A DNA stretch of 64,000 bases, from positions 1 through 64,000 of the forward strand of contig NZ_SWCJ01000004.1 of NCBI RefSeq assembly GCF_005116665.1, in the 5' to 3' direction. Positions 62,833 through 64,000 of this stretch are shown here, one piece after another. The stretch's first letter is position 1. Each line of letters begins with the position of its first letter. The notes below the pieces were generated by a model, which saw nothing but the letters and a program-made list of their open reading frames with translations, was not told the origin of the DNA and searched no databases. Both the position numbers and the translations under genes were made by a program. The DNA comes from Ferrimonas aestuarii (lineage in GTDB: Bacteria > Pseudomonadota > Gammaproteobacteria > Enterobacterales > Shewanellaceae).

Positions 62833-63129
62833 TTAAGTGGACTGGCGTCGCCGCAATTGCTTTCGCTCGGCCCTTAAGGTCAACATAAGGGCTAGGCTTA
62901 AGGCGACAACCGTCATATCCCCAAACCAGAACAGCAATGCCAAGCCTAGGTTCATCTGCAACAGGCACCAGCCAAGGGCAGCAACTAAGGCCGCAGAGCC
63001 TAACCACTTAAGCAACAGGCAGCGCCGCTCAGAGGGCCGGCTTCCGAAGATATCTCGATAGGTCGCCACCGAGCTCAGGGCAAACAGGGAAAATGCCACC
63101 ACATTGATAAAAGTCAGTATCAGCAACAT
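62833..63129 (-). CDS. Small membrane protein, DUF3325-like
   Basis: The 98-residue product has three hydrophobic segments (about 3-22, 41-59, 62-84) and a basic C-terminus. Size, topology and position directly after a PepSY-type membrane protein match the DUF3325 proteins found near siderophore receptors. Its ATG shares one base with the upstream stop (TAATG). Function is unknown; a role in siderophore-linked iron reduction is conjecture. Confidence 0.7.
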   Translation of the reverse strand: MLLILTFINVVAFSLFALSSVATYRDIFGSRPSERRCLLLKWLGSAALVAALGWCLLQMNLGLALLFWFGDMTVVALSLALMLTLRAERKQLRRRQST

Positions 63130-64000
63130 TAAGAGCGCTCCTCAGCCATCGCGACGTCAGCCTTTGAATCAGCGCGCTTGCTGTAACGGGCGACCACCAG
63201 CAAAGCGGCACCGATCATCAACGCCATCACATCCACCCAAGCGATGAACCACTGCCCGCTGGCGATGTTGGAAATTAGATTCTGTGAGGAGGTCACGCCA
63301 TTAATCAACGGCACTCCCAGCCACAACGCGGCACCGACTAAGGACGCGCTGCGCCAGCGAAGGCGCCCCACAAAGGCCAGAATGAGTGTCGCCGCCAGCC
63401 CAATAAAAAACAGATGAATCTCGGCATCGTATCGAGCCGAATAGCTTGCAGGAATCAAACGGTTGGCCCACAGATAACAGGCCCCAGCGATGGGCAACCC
63501 AGCGATCACACCCAAATTAAGGTTGTCCGTGATAAACAGCCCCTTAGATGGCTTAGCCCCTGTAGCCAGCTGCTTTTGCTGCTTCTGGCGCAGTTTTTTA
63601 CTCCACAACAGTGAACCGGTGGCCACCATAACAAACCCAAGTACACCGCTGATAAACAGCGCAAAGCGCAGCATTGGCGTCGCAAACCGGCCTGCATGCA
63701 ACCCGATCATGGTTTCATACGCTTCACTGACGGAGGAAACCGCACCATCAGAGCGACCTAGAAATGCACCGGTGACGCCATCAAAAAACAGTCTCGGCTC
63801 ACTGTCACTGACTCGGTTATCGTTGCGCAGAGTCACCTGAATCTGACTGCCCGCTTGCATCGGCGACTGAATTCGAATATCGCGAATCGGTTGCCCCTGA
63901 GCCTGTTGCTCAATGTGGGGCAGCAAGCTGCTAACCGACACCAACTCCGTGTGCTCCGCCGTCGAGGTCATTTGGACAATCTCCGGCATTAAGTCCGCTC
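63129..64000 (-). CDS. PepSY-associated membrane protein, 5' end beyond the window
   Basis: The visible 290 residues form the C-terminal part of a PepSY-TM protein: a periplasmic PepSY-like domain (LFFDGVTGAFLGRSDG), then a helix with MIGLHAGRFATPMLRFALFISGVLGFVMVATGSLLW-type haem/iron-reductase-like pattern, and further helices. The frame stays open to the window edge, and family members have 400-500 residues with an earlier helix, so the ATG at 63989 is probably internal. Such proteins often accompany TonB-dependent siderophore receptors and may reduce ferric siderophores in the periplasm. Confidence 0.82.
   Translation of the reverse strand, partial: ADLMPEIVQMTSTAEHTELVSVSSLLPHIEQQAQGQPIRDIRIQSPMQAGSQIQVTLRNDNRVSDSEPRLFFDGVTGAFLGRSDGAVSSVSEAYETMIGLHAGRFATPMLRFALFISGVLGFVMVATGSLLWSKKLRQKQQKQLATGAKPSKGLFITDNLNLGVIAGLPIAGACYLWANRLIPASYSARYDAEIHLFFIGLAATLILAFVGRLRWRSASLVGAALWLGVPLINGVTSSQNLISNIASGQWFIAWVDVMALMIGAALLVVARYSKRADSKADVAMAEERS

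Overview
This window is chromosomal DNA of a gammaproteobacterium. Gene order and protein features fit the order Alteromonadales, with a Ferrimonas- or Shewanella-like organism most likely. The basis is the order rpsI-rplM-zapE-zapG-degQ-degS, then murA-ibaG-mla-kds-lpt-rpoN-hpf-ptsN-rapZ-npr, and the joining of mreBCD-maf-rng-yhdP-nit-tldD to a complete MSHA pilus locus ending in csrD (mshH). Assignment to a genus is inference. No tRNA, rRNA, prophage, insertion sequence or CRISPR array is visible.

Layout. Positions 1-9.2 kb hold ribosomal protein genes S9 and L13 with a structured leader, the division ATPase ZapE, ZapG, the periplasmic proteases DegQ (preceded by a good sigma-E promoter match) and DegS, glucokinase, a DNA-alkylation repair operon (Ada-AlkA fusion plus Ogt) and a cytochrome b561. 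Positions 9.3-23.3 kb are an envelope block: MurA, IbaG and the Mla lipid transport system on the minus strand; then YrbG, KdsD, KdsC, LptC, LptA, LptB, RpoN, Hpf, PtsN, RapZ and NPr on the plus strand; then PmbA (TldE). Positions 23.4-35.9 kb hold DarP, an outer-membrane protein of unknown role, TldD, a nitrilase-family protein, the very large YhdP, RNase G, a Maf pyrophosphatase and MreD-MreC-MreB.

Positions 36-56.3 kb are the MSHA type IV pilus locus, all on the minus strand. Transcription runs csrD (mshH), then mshI (PilM-like), mshI2 (PilN-like), J, K, L, M, N, E, G, F, then the pilin genes mshB, mshA, a second mshA-like pilin, C, D, O, P and the giant mshQ. Many genes overlap by 1-17 bases. 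MshE carries the c-di-GMP-binding MshEN domain, and CsrD has degenerate GGDEF and EAL domains, so the locus joins pilus motor and regulatory inputs.

Positions 56.5-62.2 kb are a thiamine salvage operon, transcribed thiD-thiZ-thiX-thiY-tenA-thiM-thiE behind a TPP riboswitch. It imports and recycles pyrimidine and thiazole precursors; no de novo genes (thiC, thiG, thiH) are present here. Upstream of the riboswitch is an unexplained, structured stretch of about 150 bases with short ORFs and an AT-rich palindrome, which is the least explained element of the window. The right end holds a VOC-family protein, a DUF3325-type membrane protein and a truncated PepSY-type membrane protein.

I found no clearly new multi-gene system. 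The best leads are the RNA region upstream of the TPP aptamer, the L13 leader with mutually exclusive stems, the duplicated MshA pilin with hairpins between the pilin genes, and the giant MshQ.
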